A DNA stretch of 34,111 nucleotides from contig JBJSXF010000007.1 in assembly GCA_046086225.1 (NCBI GenBank), positions 1 through 34,111 of the forward strand, read 5' to 3'. Source of the DNA: JBJSXF01 sp046086225. GTDB lineage: Bacteria > Actinomycetota > Acidimicrobiia > IMCC26256 > PALSA-610. Position 1 is the first letter of the stretch, and each line of letters opens with the position of its first letter. Below the pieces are notes generated by a model, which saw nothing but the letters and a program-made list of their open reading frames with translations, was not told the origin of the DNA and searched no databases. A program made the position numbers and the translations under genes. This document shows positions 32,348-34,111 of this stretch, piece after piece.

Positions 32348-33586
32348 GTGGCCCTCCCCGACCGCGGACTCCCCGAAGCCGAGATCATCGCAGCGCTGAC
32401 GACCAAGCGGAGCCGCGACGCCCGCTGGCAGGACGGCCGCACCTTCGGACTCGTCTTCGACGGCGGGCCCGAGGTCCGCGAGATCGCCGAACAGGTCGCC
32501 GCGATGTTCCTGCACGAGAACGCGCTCAACACGTTCGCGTTCCCGAGCCTGGCCGAGATCCAGGCCGAGGTCGTCGCCGCGTGCGCCTCGCTCTTCCACG
32601 GCGGACCCGAGGCCGCCGGGTTCATGACCTCGGGGGGCACCGAGAGCATCCTCGTGTCGGTCAAGGCTGCCCGCGAACGGGCCCGGTCCGAGCGGGGCGT
32701 GACCGAGCCCAACATCGTCCTGGCCCGCAGCGCCCACGCCGCGTTCCACAAAGCCGCCCACGACTTCGGGCTCGAGGTTCGCAGCGTGCCGGTCGGACCC
32801 GACTGGCGCGCCGTGCCCGAGGCCATGGCCGCCGAGGTCGACGATCGCACCGCCCTCGTCGTCGGGTCCGCACCCCAGTACCCCCAGGGGGTGATCGACC
32901 CGATCCCCGAGCTCGCCGAGCTCGCGTCGAGCGTGGGGGCGTCGATGCACGTCGATGCGTGCATGGGCGGGTTCGTGCTGCCCTTCATGGAGCTGAACGG
33001 CGAGCCGGTGCCCCCGTGGGACTTCCGGGTGCCGGGCGTGACCACGATCTCCGCCGACGTACACAAACTCGGCTACGCCCCGAAGGGCGCGTCGGTGATT
33101 CTCCACCGCACGAAGGAGCTGCGTCGCTACCAGACCTTCGTGTTCGACGACTGGCTCGGCGGGTTCTACGCCTCCCCCAACCTGCAGGGCTCGCGGCCCG
33201 GTCTCCCGATGGCGACGGCGTGGGCCGTCATGCACCGGCTCGGGATCGACGGCTACCGCGATCTGACCCGCACGACGATCGTGACCGCTCGGGCCATCGC
33301 CGACGCGGTTCGGGCCACCCCCGGCTTGCGGATCCTCGGCGAGCCCGACGCCCACCTGCTCGCGATCACGGGTGACGGCCTCGACGTCTTCGCGGTCGGC
33401 GAGGCACTCGCCACCCGGGGCTGGCATCTCGACCGTCAGACCCCGCCCGACGCCCTGCACCTCACGGTGAGCGCCGGGAACGCCCCGGTCCTCGAGCAAT
33501 TCCTCGCCGATCTCGGGGCCGCCGTCGCCGAGACGTCCGGAACCCGCACCGCCGACCGCTCGACCGACTACGCCACGCTCGAGTAG
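32348..33586 (+). CDS. PLP-dependent sphingosine-1-phosphate-lyase-like decarboxylase
   Basis: A 412-residue group II decarboxylase-fold protein. FMTSGGTESILVSVKAAR is the phosphate-cup region. SAHAAFHKAAHDFG supplies the ring-stacking His130, HVDACMGGF gives Asp203 to the pyridine nitrogen, and PGVTTISADVHKLGYAPKG carries the Schiff-base Lys240. The HVDAC.GGF and ISAD.HK.GYAPKG pair is characteristic of sphingosine-1-phosphate lyase-like enzymes rather than glutamate decarboxylases. The bacterial substrate could be a sphingoid phosphate or another beta-hydroxy amine. GTG start with TACGCT 6 nt upstream. It is convergent with the final LLM gene across a 6-nt gap. Confidence 0.9.
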   Translation: MALPDRGLPEAEIIAALTTKRSRDARWQDGRTFGLVFDGGPEVREIAEQVAAMFLHENALNTFAFPSLAEIQAEVVAACASLFHGGPEAAGFMTSGGTESILVSVKAARERARSERGVTEPNIVLARSAHAAFHKAAHDFGLEVRSVPVGPDWRAVPEAMAAEVDDRTALVVGSAPQYPQGVIDPIPELAELASSVGASMHVDACMGGFVLPFMELNGEPVPPWDFRVPGVTTISADVHKLGYAPKGASVILHRTKELRRYQTFVFDDWLGGFYASPNLQGSRPGLPMATAWAVMHRLGIDGYRDLTRTTIVTARAIADAVRATPGLRILGEPDAHLLAITGDGLDVFAVGEALATRGWHLDRQTPPDALHLTVSAGNAPVLEQFLADLGAAVAETSGTRTADRSTDYATLE

Positions 33587-33592
33587 GCGGGT

Positions 33593-34111
33593 TCAGGCGA
33601 GGCGACGCGCCGCTTCGCCCACGATCTCGGCGTTCGCCGGGTCGAGCGGGTCGGCCGCGGCGATCACCGCCCACTCGCACCCGAGCTCGGCGTAGGGAGC
33701 CAATCGGTCGACGAGCCCCGTCGCCCCTTCCTCGCCGGGGCGAGCGACCCCACCCCAGGTGATCCCCGCCTCCGGTGCTTCGGCCCGCACGATCGCGATC
33801 GCGTCGGCCATCGCGGCGGCGTCGAGCCCCCACCCGTTCCACGCGTCGGCGAGAGCAACGACGGGGGCCACGCGACGCGCGGCGCCCCCGACCCAGACCG
33901 GCACGCCCCGGGCCCGGGTGGCCACGACAGCGGCGCTCAGTCGGTCGAGGCGGTCGGCGAGGGTGCCGAAGTCGAGGCCGTACGCTTCGTTCTCGGCCCG
34001 GCTCTCGCTGTCGCCGGCGCCGAGCCCGGCGATCAGACGACCCCGATGTACCCGCTGCACGGTCGCGAACGCGTTCACCGTCGTCGCCGCGGGACGCAGC
34101 GTCGCCCGCAC
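33593..34111 (-). CDS. LLM class oxidoreductase, 5' end cut by the window
   Basis: The C-terminal 172 or so residues of a luciferase-like TIM-barrel protein. The segment VNAFATVQRVHRGRLIAGLGAGDSES contains the cofactor phosphate-binding turn. ADRLDRLSAAV, VPVWVGGAARRVAPVVALADAWNGWG and LAPYAELGCEWAVIAAADP are the following barrel units. The reading frame is open through the right edge, so the start is outside the window and the displayed N-terminal codon is not a start. The FMN or F420 preference is unknown. It is the third LLM gene in this part of the chromosome but not contiguous with the other two. Confidence 0.83.
   Translation of the reverse strand: MRATLRPAATTVNAFATVQRVHRGRLIAGLGAGDSESRAENEAYGLDFGTLADRLDRLSAAVVATRARGVPVWVGGAARRVAPVVALADAWNGWGLDAAAMADAIAIVRAEAPEAGITWGGVARPGEEGATGLVDRLAPYAELGCEWAVIAAADPLDPANAEIVGEAARRLA

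Noticed and set aside
33581..33600. Terminator between the PLP lyase and the final LLM gene
   Set aside because: The 6-nt gap between convergent stops contains no inverted repeat.

Overview
This is a very GC-rich, gene-dense chromosomal segment. There are no rRNA or tRNA genes, CRISPR arrays or mobile elements that I can see. Gene content and style point to an actinobacterium: an actinobacterial dcw cluster with a DUF3040 neighbour, many GTG starts, many TANNNT boxes 6-8 nt ahead of start codons, and a mycobacteria-like steroid catabolic cluster. An Acidimicrobiia-like lineage is plausible, but the sequence alone does not prove it.

Region 1 (1-8730, all minus strand) is the division and cell wall cluster in the order mraZ, rsmH, ftsL-like, ftsI, murE, murF, mraY, murD (murD is cut by the left edge). 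Most junctions are 4-nt ATGA or GTGA overlaps, so it reads as one translationally coupled operon. A sigma-70-type promoter with two 30-bp-spaced repeats, possibly MraZ operators, lies ahead of mraZ. A structured leader lies between mraZ and rsmH. murF carries an apparent one-base deletion near 2748 that breaks the frame. murE has the DNPR motif of meso-diaminopimelate enzymes.

Region 2 (8844-16149) is housekeeping and repair. A minus-strand run holds Nudix, dinB, a Gfo/Idh/MocA oxidoreductase, DUF3040, a small conserved protein and an HNH nuclease. A small membrane protein is divergent from the Nudix gene. Then come tesB with a PIG-L deacetylase, and a phosphofructokinase whose residues predict pyrophosphate use.

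Region 3 (16214-20111) is a PH-like hypothetical gene coupled to glpK, convergent with alaC, followed by a HAD hydrolase divergent from alaC.

Region 4 (20144-34111) looks like steroid or isoprenoid side-chain degradation. The minus strand reads CoA ligase, tandem-DUF35 protein, Ltp4-like and Ltp3-like thiolase-fold proteins, P450, two luciferase-like (LLM) oxidoreductases, FadD19-like ligase and KshA-like Rieske oxygenase. Divergent on the plus strand are an EchA19-like hydratase, a hotdog thioesterase and a sphingosine-1-phosphate-lyase-like PLP enzyme. A third LLM gene is cut by the right edge. From memory, the content and the DUF35-Ltp4-Ltp3 order match the Rv3515c-Rv3526 part of the M. 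tuberculosis cholesterol regulon. The inferred chemistry is CoA activation, terminal hydroxylation, beta-oxidation and aldol-type cleavage of the side chain, plus ring attack by the Rieske enzyme.

No spacer exceeds 300 bases unless the small plus-strand gene at 8844-9095 is rejected. Convergent gene ends repeatedly carry hairpins that include the stop codons.
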